Part shown: positions 8,571 through 15,972 of the stretch, one piece after another
Numbering within the stretch: the stretch's first letter is position 1
How the letters are laid out: each line of letters opens with the position of its first letter
DNA from: an uncultured Lachnospiraceae bacterium
GTDB taxonomy: Bacteria; Bacillota; Clostridia; Lachnospirales; Lachnospiraceae
Length of the DNA: 32,685 nucleotides
Reading direction: 5' to 3'
Assembly: GCA_949948715.1 (NCBI GenBank)
Contig: CATLGW010000031.1
Coordinates: 1 to 32,685, forward strand
Notes under the pieces: generated by a model
Databases searched by the model: none
What the model was told of the DNA's origin: nothing
Seen by the model: only the letters and a program-made list of their open reading frames with translations
Position numbers and translations under genes: made by a program

Positions 8571-9233
8571 ATGAAGAGAGTATGGCTGAAGACGGCAGTG
8601 TTGTGCATGATGTGTGTGTGCCTGTTTTCCGGCTGCGGCAAGGGGCAGTCTTCTGAGTCCACGGGGGAGACGGCCGGGGGAGAGGGCTCCACAGAGGAGA
8701 AATCCGCTGCGGTGTCGGCCCAGGAGGAACTCCTGTCGGGAAAGCATCATGTAAATATCATTATTAAGGATAAGGGAACCATCTCTTTGGAGCTGGATGC
8801 GGACAAAGCGCCCATCACGGTGACAAACTTTATTAATCTGGCAAATGAGGGATTTTATGACGGACTCACCTTCCACCGCATTATCAACGGTTTTATGATG
8901 CAGGGAGGAGATCCTTTAGGGAATGGTACAGGGGGCTCCGAGGAGACGATCAAGGGTGAGTTTTCTGCCAATGGAGTGGAGAATTCTTTATCCCACTGCA
9001 GGGGAGCTGTTTCCATGGCGCGTGCCTACGACATGGACAGCGCCAGTTCGCAGTTTTTCATTGTCCATGAGGACAGCTTTGCCCTTGATGGCGATTACGC
9101 TGCCTTTGGGTATGTGACGGAGGGGATGGATATTGTGGATGATATCTGTGAGAACACTACCGGGCAGGACAGGGAGGGGATTGTTCCCTTGAACAATCGC
9201 CCCGTGATTGAGACCATTGAGGTGGTGGACTGA
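8571..9233 (+). CDS. Lipoprotein cyclophilin-type peptidyl-prolyl isomerase
   Basis: A 220-residue exported lipoprotein that catalyses cis-trans isomerisation of prolyl bonds. The N-terminus is a lipoprotein signal peptide with lipobox LFSGC (lipidated Cys22), followed by a Gly/Ser/Glu-rich linker to about residue 55. The cyclophilin domain then begins. It carries FHRIINGFMMQGGDP, with the catalytic Arg of FHR, and SSQFFIVHED, with the conserved Gln-Phe-Phe. It should act at the outer face of the membrane in folding of secreted proteins. The Trp that contacts cyclosporin is replaced in the tail (DSFALDGDYAAFG), which is usual in bacterial forms. It sits between a chemoreceptor and a terminator. 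Confidence 0.92.
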   Translation: MKRVWLKTAVLCMMCVCLFSGCGKGQSSESTGETAGGEGSTEEKSAAVSAQEELLSGKHHVNIIIKDKGTISLELDADKAPITVTNFINLANEGFYDGLTFHRIINGFMMQGGDPLGNGTGGSEETIKGEFSANGVENSLSHCRGAVSMARAYDMDSASSQFFIVHEDSFALDGDYAAFGYVTEGMDIVDDICENTTGQDREGIVPLNNRPVIETIEVVD

Positions 9234-9297
9234 CAGGATGCCGCCTTATGCAGGCTGCTGGATCTTGGGGGCGTACCCCAGAGAAGGAAAAGGAGAT

Positions 9298-9323
9298 AGC
9301 CGCCCGGCAGTTGTCGGGCGGCT
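9298..9323. terminator. Terminator hairpin between convergent genes
   Basis: AGCCGCCCG (9298-9306) pairs perfectly with CGGGCGGCT (9315-9323) around an 8-base loop. T-tracts on both sides are weak. It sits between the cyclophilin stop and the 3' end of the leftward HAAS gene, so it probably serves both directions. Confidence 0.65.
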
Positions 9324-9338
9324 GTTCTATGGCCAAGG

Positions 9339-9896
9339 TCACAGGGACAGGCTGTGCTTTGTCCGGCTTACGGTTTTGATGTAACACAGAAGCAGCTTCC
9401 AGGCCCCCCAGCCAAGGAGCAGAAGCAGTCCCCCAAACGCCAGGGAGCAGACAAATCCCAGAGGAGGAGACAGGGTGACGCTGCCCATCTGAAACATGAT
9501 AAAAGGGACGTCAAAGCCCAAAAGGGAGCCGACAAGCTTAATGAGTCCTGCCAGGGGAGAGATGACGCCGCAGATCAGGAACGTGGGGGCAATGATGCCC
9601 AGCGCGGGAATCACGAAGATTCCGGAGAAGCCCGTGAGCCCATAGAATGCACAGGCCGTCAAAAGTCTGTGGAGACTGAAGCCCGTTCCCCTGGACAGCA
9701 AATCTCCCAGATAGGATTTGGCCAGCTCCTTTGGTTCTCCGAAACGCTTTAAAATTTCCTCGGGAGAAAGGCTCGCTCCCTCCAGCTCCAGGAGGGAGCT
9801 TTTGATCTCCTTCACAATGTCGATTCTCTCGGAAGCGGGGAGAGGTCTTAAATATTTGTCAACTTTTTTCAAATAGCTTTCTAATTCCGCATTCAT
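9339..9896 (-). CDS. HAAS/DUF1700 domain membrane protein
   Basis: A 185-residue protein in two parts. Residues 1-70 are the helical HAAS (DUF1700) signature: ESYLKKVDKYLRPLPASER, then EEILKRFGEPKELAKSYL. Four hydrophobic segments follow, rich in Gly and Pro. Genes of this type are almost always co-transcribed with a PadR-family repressor, as here, where the start overlaps the padR stop by four bases (ATGA type). In known systems the pair controls envelope-related or transport functions; the exact role of the HAAS protein is unclear. It is the second gene of the leftward operon. Confidence 0.85.
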   Translation of the reverse strand: MNAELESYLKKVDKYLRPLPASERIDIVKEIKSSLLELEGASLSPEEILKRFGEPKELAKSYLGDLLSRGTGFSLHRLLTACAFYGLTGFSGIFVIPALGIIAPTFLICGVISPLAGLIKLVGSLLGFDVPFIMFQMGSVTLSPPLGFVCSLAFGGLLLLLGWGAWKLLLCYIKTVSRTKHSLSL

Positions 9897-10234
9897 TGAT
9901 TCTTTTCTCCTTTCAAATCAGATATGGCGCTCAGCAGGGACTTCCATTGGTCGTCCAGGGCCGTCAGATATTCACTGCCCTGAGGGGTGAGAGAATAGTA
10001 TTTGCGGGGGGGAAGCCCCTCGGCCGAGTCCTGCCAGGCGGACTGCAGATATTGCTCCTTCTGAAGACGCCTCAACAGCGGATACACCGTGCTCTCCGTG
10101 GAGGCGATTATGGGATACCGGCTGAGTTCCTGCAGGAGCTCATAGCCGTAGCGGGGTTTTTGATTCAGCATGAGCAGAATGCAGTATTCCAAGGTGCCTC
10201 GTACAATCTGGGTTTTCCACTTTTCCAGGTTCAT
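9893..10234 (-). CDS. PadR-family transcriptional repressor
   Basis: A 113-residue winged-helix regulator. The N-terminal domain has the family pattern: GTLEYCILLMLNQKPRYGYELLQEL, then the recognition helix and wing STESTVYPLLRRLQKEQYL and the wing residues RKYYSLTPQG. A short C-terminal helix (about residues 85-110) completes a small class II-like PadR. It is first in a two-gene operon with the HAAS protein. A consensus promoter lies at 10339-10367 with nested GTAC inverted repeats over its spacer and -10 box, as expected for autorepression. No adjacent ABC transporter is visible, so the inducing signal is unknown. Confidence 0.92.
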   Translation of the reverse strand: MNLEKWKTQIVRGTLEYCILLMLNQKPRYGYELLQELSRYPIIASTESTVYPLLRRLQKEQYLQSAWQDSAEGLPPRKYYSLTPQGSEYLTALDDQWKSLLSAISDLKGEKNQ

Positions 10235-10338
10235 CTTTATTCCTGTCTGTGCACTGCGGTGTGCACGTAAAATAGCGGCTGAATACGCATATTTATTCAG
10301 ACCTCACTATGCCGGCCATCCGGCTTTTAAACAAGTAC

Positions 10339-10367
10339 ATCGTACCACACAGTACTATGCGTGTCAA
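10339..10367 (-). promoter_or_regulatory. PadR operon promoter with overlapping repeat
   Basis: Read on the minus strand, TTGACA (10362-10367) and TACGAT (10339-10344) are separated by 17 bases. The spacer and -10 box contain AGTAC...GTACT and GTACnnnGTAC inverted repeats, a plausible PadR operator. A 5' leader of about 100 bases follows, with GTGCAC repeated six bases apart. Confidence 0.75.
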
Positions 10368-10437
10368 TAATATATTTGAAATTAACAGTACCATGAAACA
10401 TGGAACTATGCCGGGAAAGTTTGGTCCGTAAAAAATT

Positions 10438-10466
10438 TTGCCATTTGAAGAAATTTCCGGTATAAT
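10438..10466 (+). promoter_or_regulatory. SigA-type promoter of the DUF4038 glycosidase
   Basis: TTGCCA (10438-10443) and perfect TATAAT (10461-10466) have a 17-base spacer. A leader of about 100 bases reaches the start codon at 10576 (GGGAGG upstream). This and the padR promoter are the only features seen in the 341-base divergent gap 10235-10575. Confidence 0.75.
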
Positions 10467-10575
10467 GTATGTACTGGCTGAGGCGGAAACGGAAAAGGGT
10501 TTGAGTAAGGCCACAGGAGTCACAGTATGTGGGGAAGCATCTATTTACAAAAAGCAGTAATGCGGGAGGTGTTTT

Positions 10576-11871
10576 ATGAAACCATGGGAGAGTGGAGTAT
10601 TGAAGGTCAGCGGGAACCGCAGGTATTTGCAGAATGGCGAGAACCCTTTTTTCTGGCTGGGTGACACCGCATGGCTGATTTTTTCCAATCTGGAGGAACA
10701 GGAGGCGTACGCCTATCTGAAAAACCGGGCGGCAAAGGGGTTCAATGTGATACAGGCGGTGCTTGTGTATGCCACGCCAGAGCTGAGCGACATCAACAAG
10801 ATGTCGGTGAAAGACAGGGATTATAACAGCCTGGCCTATTGGGAGCACTGCGACAGGGTGATCGGCATGGCGGAGGAGCTGGGAATGTATATGGCGCTTC
10901 TGCCCTCCTGGGGCAGTCTGGTCAAAAGGGGAATTCTAAACAGCGGGAATATTGAGCGGTACGGCGGATTTTTGGCGGAGAGATACGGAAAGCGGAAGAA
11001 TATTATATGGCTCCTGGGCGGGGATATCAAGGCGGCGGATTACCTTCCTCTTTACAATACCCTCGGGGCTGTTCTGCGGGAGAAGACCTGCGGTCAGCTC
11101 ATCGGCTTTCATCCCTTCGGGAGATGCTCCTCCACCATGTGGTTTGCAGAGGCCGAATGGCTTGATTTCAATATGTTCCAGTCGGGCCACCGGAGGTATG
11201 ACCAGGGTTCTCTGGGAAGCTGGGATGACAATTCGGTGAAGGACGGTTTCTTCGGGGAGGACAATTGGCGGTATGTCCTTCGGGACCTGGAGCTGAGCCG
11301 CAAGCCGACGCTGGACGGAGAGCCCTCCTATGAGAGAATCCTCCAGGGGCTTCATGACGATACCCAGCCCTATTGGACGGCCAGGGAAGTGCGGAGATAT
11401 GCGTATTGGTCCGTGTTTGCCGGGGCCTGCGGCCACACCTACGGCGACAATTCCGTGATGCAGTTTTTTACGGAAGAATCCCGGGGAGTCTGTTATGGAG
11501 CGAAAGACTTTTGGCAGGATGCCGTGCACCATGAGGGGGCGGGGCAGATGGGACATCTGAAGCGGTTGATGGAATCGGTGGATTTTACAAGGGGGACCGC
11601 CCGGGATGATCTGCTTTCTCACGGGCAGGGGGAAAGATATGAGCGGATTGCCGTGTTTGCGGGACCGGATTTCCTACTGGCCTACGACTATTTGGGCATT
11701 CCCTTCGAGATCGACCTGTCCGGGTATCCGGGTGCGGAACTGTGGTATTTTATGCCTGCCACGGGAGTATTCAGCTATATCGGAAGATCGGAGGGAGGAC
11801 GCTATAGCTGCAGGCCTCCCAGGCCCTATGATGAAAACAGCGATATTGTGCTGTTGGTGAAGGGCCGATAA
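10576..11871 (+). CDS. DUF4038 / GH140-like glycoside hydrolase (apiosidase-type)
   Basis: A 431-residue protein of the DUF4038 family, the fold of GH140 apiosidases and related plant-glycan hydrolases. Family blocks are all visible: FFWLGDTAW (about 25-33), KGFNVIQA (54-61), WLLGGD (145-150, the probable acid/base Asp150), LDFNMFQSGH (196-205) and LDGEPSYE (246-253, the probable nucleophile Glu249). The family has an (alpha/beta)8 barrel with a small C-terminal beta domain, which the tail from about 370 fits. There is no signal peptide, so it acts inside the cell on imported oligosaccharides. It has its own promoter and no transporter beside it. The precise substrate cannot be read. Confidence 0.82.
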   Translation: MKPWESGVLKVSGNRRYLQNGENPFFWLGDTAWLIFSNLEEQEAYAYLKNRAAKGFNVIQAVLVYATPELSDINKMSVKDRDYNSLAYWEHCDRVIGMAEELGMYMALLPSWGSLVKRGILNSGNIERYGGFLAERYGKRKNIIWLLGGDIKAADYLPLYNTLGAVLREKTCGQLIGFHPFGRCSSTMWFAEAEWLDFNMFQSGHRRYDQGSLGSWDDNSVKDGFFGEDNWRYVLRDLELSRKPTLDGEPSYERILQGLHDDTQPYWTAREVRRYAYWSVFAGACGHTYGDNSVMQFFTEESRGVCYGAKDFWQDAVHHEGAGQMGHLKRLMESVDFTRGTARDDLLSHGQGERYERIAVFAGPDFLLAYDYLGIPFEIDLSGYPGAELWYFMPATGVFSYIGRSEGGRYSCRPPRPYDENSDIVLLVKGR

Positions 11872-11879
11872 ATTAGAAC

Positions 11880-11908
11880 TTGTTCTTTGTCCCCGGCGGT
11901 GGTATAAT
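11880..11908 (+). promoter_or_regulatory. Promoter of tRNA-Ala
   Basis: TTGTTC (11880-11885) and perfect TATAAT (11903-11908) are 17 bases apart, and the tRNA begins nine bases after the -10 box. The promoter begins a few bases after the glycosidase stop codon. Confidence 0.8.
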
Positions 11909-11916
11909 CTTCTTAC

Positions 11917-11989
11917 GGGGACATAGCTCAGTTGGGAGAGCGGCGCGTTCGCAACGCACAGGTCGCGGGTTCGAGTCCCGTTGTCTCCA
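11917..11989 (+). tRNA. tRNA-Ala(CGC), with a C28-A42 mismatch
   Basis: A complete 73-base cloverleaf. The acceptor stem is GGGGACA with TGTCTCC, including the G3-U70 wobble that defines alanine tRNAs. The D stem is GCTC/GAGC. The anticodon loop TTCGCAA gives anticodon CGC (codon GCG). The T stem is GCGGG with CCCGT, and the discriminator is A. CCA is not encoded. The anticodon stem GCGCG/CGCAC has one non-Watson-Crick pair, C28-A42. The gene stands alone with its own promoter and a following hairpin. Confidence 0.92.
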
Positions 11990-11999
11990 GCTTTTTAAA

Positions 12000-12050
12000 A
12001 GGGCCGCAGGCCTGTGGTTTTCTAAGTGAATTCCATGGGTCTGCGGCTCT
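12000..12050 (+). terminator. Hairpin terminator after tRNA-Ala
   Basis: AGGGCCGCAG (12000-12009) pairs with CTGCGGCTCT (12041-12050) with one G-T wobble around a 31-base loop, followed by CTTTC. The T-tract is short, so efficiency is uncertain. A further CTTTTT follows the tRNA directly at 11991. Confidence 0.45.
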
Positions 12051-12102
12051 CTTTCATAACCTGTTTTGGAGTCATGCCCTATAGGGGGCGAAATCGTTTA
12101 CC

Positions 12103-12639
12103 TTACTCTTGCATATCCTTTGAGTTAGATGTGGAGATTATTTCTCCGGTGGCTTCGTTCACAAATGTGACGGTTACATTATCGACTGTTTCTCCGCTGA
12201 AGACATTGTATATGCCGGAATACATATAGAATCCCAGGACGGAAAAAGATTCTGTCATATCCAGCTCTGTTGATTTTGTAGTAACGGTAAACTCTGTAAA
12301 GTTGTCATTTGTCTCGATTTTAGTAAAGTTGGGATAGGTTTCGGAGCCGATCATTGCGTCAAGGGAGCTGTTCACCTGATTTCGATATTCTTCCACGAGC
12401 TCCTGGTGCTGCTTTTGGGTCATAACATATGTGGCGCTGCCGTCTTCATTGAGCGTGATGGATTGAAATCCATATTCCTCGGCAAGCTTGTTTAACTCCT
12501 CCTGTGTCTGTGCCTCGACAAAATCCGCGGGGATATTCAGTTTTACATCAGCGCCTCCGTTTCCGCAGGAAGTCAGAAGCAGCATGGTTGACAGTAAGAG
12601 TAGTATTGCTTTCCTGATTCTATTTGTTTTATTGTTCAT
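12103..12639 (-). CDS. Small lipoprotein of unknown function
   Basis: A 178-residue exported lipoprotein: basic N-terminus, hydrophobic core and lipobox LLTSC (lipidated Cys25). The mature part is acidic and mixed alpha/beta, with no family I recognise (DFVEAQTQEELNKLAEEYGF near the start, TVTFVNEATGEIIS near the end). The pattern of strands resembles the DUF-type lipoproteins of Gram-positive bacteria that report on the cell surface. It is the third gene of the leftward ankyrin operon, 29 bases after the large ankyrin gene, so it may be the surface partner of cytoplasmic repeat proteins. That link is inference from position only. Confidence 0.7.
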   Translation of the reverse strand: MNNKTNRIRKAILLLLSTMLLLTSCGNGGADVKLNIPADFVEAQTQEELNKLAEEYGFQSITLNEDGSATYVMTQKQHQELVEEYRNQVNSSLDAMIGSETYPNFTKIETNDNFTEFTVTTKSTELDMTESFSVLGFYMYSGIYNVFSGETVDNVTVTFVNEATGEIISTSNSKDMQE

Positions 12640-12668
12640 ATTTGTATTCCCTTTATCCTTTTTTGGTA

Positions 12669-14723
12669 TTATTGTATATTGTCCATGAGCTCCAGCACCG
12701 TGTCGTAACCTTTCTCTGCGGCAATCTGAGCGGGAGTCACGTTTTGGTTGTTGGCATGATTGTAATCCGCGCCTTTTTTGATCAGGTAGCGGGCCACATC
12801 CAGTCCGCCGTATTTAAGGGCGTAGTGAAGGGCAGTGTTTCCGCTGTCGTTGGCCGCATTGACGTCGGCTCCCTCCCGAATAAGCTCCTTCACAATGTCC
12901 TTGAAACACATATTGTAAGCCTGGAAGATCAGGGCGGTGTTTCCCCTGGTGTCCTTGCGGTTGATATCCACTCCCCGTTCCAAGAAGATGGGAAGCAGTT
13001 TCTCACAGGTATTGATATCCAGGGACTGCAGCAGCATGAAAGGAGTCTGGCCGTCGTTCCTGACGGTATCCAGATGCTTTAATTCCTTTAAAAGATTTTC
13101 CCGGTCCCGGGAGGTGAGATCGCCGCCGAATTTCTTTTTCATCATCGCCAGATGGGCAGGAGTTTCGCCGTTTATGTTCTGCAGGGTGTCGTCCGCGCCG
13201 GATGAGAGCAGGAGCTTTACGGCTTCCGTATTTCCGTAGATGCAGGCGGTGTGAAGGGGCGTATTTCCCGGCTCTGAGGGTTCGTCCTCCGTGAGATTTA
13301 CATTCACTCCCTTGTCTATCATCACCTTCAGCATCTGTGTGTGCCCGTTTCTGACGGCCCTGTGTATGGCGGTGGTGCCCTCATTGTCCGACTGCTCCAT
13401 GGATTCCCTGGAGAAGAATTGGGCAGCCCGTTCGTAGTAGTCGTCCTTTTGCCTGCCATAGGTGTTCATTTTTCTCAGGGAGGCCACAATATTTGCGGGG
13501 GTCTTTCCCTGAATCACCGCCTGATCCATATTTACGCCCAGTTCCAGCAGCTTTTTGATGGCCTTTACATCCGCCTGGGCATTCAGACATTTGTCTCTTA
13601 TGCAGGTGGCGGAGCCGCTTCTGTGGATGGGGACGGTGAGATCAATATCCGCGGCCCGGCACAGATCAAGGAACCGGCATTTTTCATCCTTGGACAGAGC
13701 GCCACCCATAATATCCAAAATATAGCTCAGCTCGTCGTCATCGTCCGTGTCAATCCGGCCAATGAGCTTCTCTGTCAGGTAGAGGGCGAGGCCGAGGTGG
13801 TCCCTGTCATCCGACGAACAGAGGGCGAAAGTATTTCCGGTGATGCGGCTCAAATTGTTCATATTCAGCCTGCCTGGTCCGCCCTCCTGGGCCGCGCCGT
13901 GGTCCTTCAGGGCCATACAGAGTCCTTCGTTACGGCGTTCTGCGGCGAGCTGCATGGGGGTGACGCCTGCCTGGTCCGCCCGGTTTACCAGATCGCTGTC
14001 CTTCATCAGCAGCAGGGCTGCGGTCATATGGTTATTGCGGATGGCCGTCAGTAGAAGAGTGCTGCCCCCTTCGTCCACATAGTCGACGGAGGCTCCCCGT
14101 TTTAAGAGGGAGTCGGTCAGATAACAGGAGAGATTCGTGTTGTTTTCCGTCAGCAACAGCGCCAGGGGCGTCATGCCCAGGTTGTTTTTACCATTGACGT
14201 CCGCAGAAAGGAGAGCGGCAATTTCAGGCCGCTGCCCCATGGTGCGCAAGGTACAACTGCTCGTGCCGGTCAATCCTTCCACCCGGGGCCTGACCAGATA
14301 ATGGTAAGCGTTGTTTCCGTCGGTGTCGCACAGGGATGAGTCGACGCCGTGGTCCAGGAGGAGCCTTACCATATTCAGATTGCCGCGACAGCAAGCCAAA
14401 TGAAACGGCGTGATCCCTTTTCCCTTTTTGTCTGTGATGTCGGCTTCCACCTTTTCTTCCGTCAAGATTCTCTCTACGGCGTCATGGAAATTAAGCCACA
14501 CCAGCAGATGAAATAGGGTGAAGCCATAACTGCCCACAGCCTCGGAAAGCTCCTCCCTTCCCCAGCCTTCCAGGCAGGCCTCGATATCTTTTATCTCCTC
14601 CGCTTTGAAGATGTCGTATTTATAGAAGAAATCGTCGAAATTATCCTCCCACCAGGGCACATATTTGCTTCGGTTGGTCTGGCCGGACTGCGCCAGGAGA
14701 TTTTTCAAATCCTTTGCTTCCAT
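12669..14723 (-). CDS. Large ankyrin-repeat protein
   Basis: A 684-residue protein made almost wholly of ankyrin repeats after an N-terminal cap of about 75 residues (starting MEAKDLKNLLAQSGQ, with WWEDNFDDFFYKYDIF). About a dozen repeats are recognisable by GxTPLHxA-type or degenerate forms (GITPFHLACCRGNLNMVRLL, TAIHRAVRNGHTQMLKVMI, NTPLHTACIYGNTEAVKLLL, NTALHYALKYGGLDVARYLI). Some middle repeats around residues 280-400 are degenerate. There is no signal peptide or membrane segment, so it is probably a cytoplasmic binding scaffold; its partner is not known. The start ATG 14723 has AAAGGAG seven bases upstream. It begins 17 bases after the smaller ankyrin gene, in the same operon. Confidence 0.92.
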   Translation of the reverse strand: MEAKDLKNLLAQSGQTNRSKYVPWWEDNFDDFFYKYDIFKAEEIKDIEACLEGWGREELSEAVGSYGFTLFHLLVWLNFHDAVERILTEEKVEADITDKKGKGITPFHLACCRGNLNMVRLLLDHGVDSSLCDTDGNNAYHYLVRPRVEGLTGTSSCTLRTMGQRPEIAALLSADVNGKNNLGMTPLALLLTENNTNLSCYLTDSLLKRGASVDYVDEGGSTLLLTAIRNNHMTAALLLMKDSDLVNRADQAGVTPMQLAAERRNEGLCMALKDHGAAQEGGPGRLNMNNLSRITGNTFALCSSDDRDHLGLALYLTEKLIGRIDTDDDDELSYILDIMGGALSKDEKCRFLDLCRAADIDLTVPIHRSGSATCIRDKCLNAQADVKAIKKLLELGVNMDQAVIQGKTPANIVASLRKMNTYGRQKDDYYERAAQFFSRESMEQSDNEGTTAIHRAVRNGHTQMLKVMIDKGVNVNLTEDEPSEPGNTPLHTACIYGNTEAVKLLLSSGADDTLQNINGETPAHLAMMKKKFGGDLTSRDRENLLKELKHLDTVRNDGQTPFMLLQSLDINTCEKLLPIFLERGVDINRKDTRGNTALIFQAYNMCFKDIVKELIREGADVNAANDSGNTALHYALKYGGLDVARYLIKKGADYNHANNQNVTPAQIAAEKGYDTVLELMDNIQ

Positions 14724-14740
14724 TTATGCGCTCCTTTCGG

Positions 14741-15715
14741 TTAATTCTCGGCTCCGGCCATCAAAAGCTTTTCCACAATGTCGTTGTTACCGTTTTCGGT
14801 GGCATAGTACAGGGCGGTGTGCTGCGCCGAATCCGCATAGGTGTAGTTAGCGCCGTTTTCAAGCAGAGCGCCTACGATGTAATTGTTTCCCTTCCGGGAG
14901 GCTATGATGAGAGCCGTTTCGCCGTCCTCATTGCGCTCGTCGATTCGGGCATCGTGGGTCAGAAGGCTTTTGACAATGTGCTCATTGCCGTTTTCCGCCG
15001 CCATATGCAGTGGGGCGTTGCCGTCGTCACCGCAAAGATTGGCGTCGGCCCCGGCCTCCAGCAACAGATCGGCAATCAGAAGATTGTCCTCCGAAACGGC
15101 TATGTAAAGAGGGGTGTGCTTCACATCGTTTCGGGCGTTGATGTCCAGATTCTCCTTTGCCAGCATGGCCTTTACCACCTCGCCCTGCCCGTTGTAACAG
15201 GCCTGGTGGAGCGGAGTGTTGCCGTAGGCATCGGCATTTCCGGCGCCCTCCTTGGCCAGGCTTTCCATAAGCTGAACCAGTCCCAGGGCATTGGCATAGT
15301 CCAGGGCCGTGTGATTCTCGTTGTCCATGACGGAGCTGTCCGCTCCCAGTTCTATGAGATAGCGGGCCGCCTCCGCCTTTTTTGCCTCCACGGCATAGAT
15401 CAGGGCGGTTTTTCCCGCCTTATCGGTGGCGTTTAAGTCTGCCCCTGCCTCCGCCAGCAGGCTGATAATCTCCTTATTTCCGGACTGCACTGCCATATGC
15501 AGGGGAGTGACGCTGGTGTTGGAGATCTGACTGACGTCCGCATCGCTTCCCAACAGCAGCTTCACGATGTCCCGATAGCCCTTTTGGCAGGCGTAGTGAA
15601 GGGGAGAGAAGCCCCTTTCGTCCACCGAATTTACATTGACGGTTCCTTTTTTTAGGAATGCCGTCACGACTCCCTTTTGTCCGTTCTGGCATGCCTTCAG
15701 TAATAGCTTTTCCAA
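14741..15715 (-). CDS. Ankyrin-repeat protein
   Basis: A 324-residue protein consisting of about nine regular ankyrin repeats with almost no other sequence (FSPLHYACQKGYRDIVKLLL, TPLHMAVQSGNKEIISLL, APLHMAAENGNEHIVKSLL). The regular 33-residue period starts near residue 35 and goes to the C-terminus. The start is a TTG at 15713-15715, chosen because GGAGG lies seven bases upstream and no ATG fits. There is no export signal. It is the first gene of the operon, preceding the larger ankyrin protein by 17 bases, and the promoter at 15757-15785 drives both. In bacteria such proteins often act as binding scaffolds or effectors, but nothing here shows the partner. Confidence 0.92.
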   Translation of the reverse strand: MEKLLLKACQNGQKGVVTAFLKKGTVNVNSVDERGFSPLHYACQKGYRDIVKLLLGSDADVSQISNTSVTPLHMAVQSGNKEIISLLAEAGADLNATDKAGKTALIYAVEAKKAEAARYLIELGADSSVMDNENHTALDYANALGLVQLMESLAKEGAGNADAYGNTPLHQACYNGQGEVVKAMLAKENLDINARNDVKHTPLYIAVSEDNLLIADLLLEAGADANLCGDDGNAPLHMAAENGNEHIVKSLLTHDARIDERNEDGETALIIASRKGNNYIVGALLENGANYTYADSAQHTALYYATENGNNDIVEKLLMAGAEN

Positions 15716-15756
15716 AATTCTGCCTCCGTTCCGTATGAAATTTGTGACCTGAGATT

Positions 15757-15785
15757 ATTATATAACGGATTTGGCGGGGTGTCGA
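15757..15785 (-). promoter_or_regulatory. Promoter of the ankyrin operon
   Basis: On the minus strand TCGACA (15780-15785; one off consensus) and TATAAT (15757-15762) are 17 bases apart, followed by the GGAGG and TTG start of the first ankyrin gene. Confidence 0.72.
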
Positions 15786-15801
15786 GGCGATTCGAAAACA
15801 T

Positions 15802-15830
15802 TTGCTTAAATTGTCGGACAATGGTATGAT
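15802..15830 (+). promoter_or_regulatory. NSS transporter promoter with internal palindrome
   Basis: TTGCTT (15802-15807) and TATGAT (15825-15830) are 17 bases apart. An 11-base palindrome, TTGTCGGACAA (15811-15821), lies in the spacer, a typical place for a repressor site. Transcription should begin near 15837, giving a leader of about 135 bases. Confidence 0.65.
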
Positions 15831-15857
15831 ATACTAACAGATGCCAAGCTTTCCGGT

Positions 15858-15914
15858 TCCTGACCGGCACATATGGCGTAATCGGGCAATATGTGCCGTA
15901 TGTGCCGGTCAGGA
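15858..15914 (+). promoter_or_regulatory. Structured leader with two mutually exclusive hairpins
   Basis: A 16-bp stem pairs 15858-15873 with 15899-15914. Its first arm can alternatively pair with a nearer copy: GGCACATAT (15866-15874) with ATATGTGCC (15889-15897). A word of the 3' arm is duplicated in tandem (TATGTGCCG). The 3' arm includes the AGGA of the strong AGGAGG (15911-15916). No known riboswitch consensus was recognised, and no U-tract follows, so translation control or protein binding is more likely than termination. Confidence 0.5.
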
Positions 15915-15972
15915 GGAAAAAATTTTATCCTTGGTGAGTCTGGAAAAAATGATTTACAGGGGGTTAAATGAG

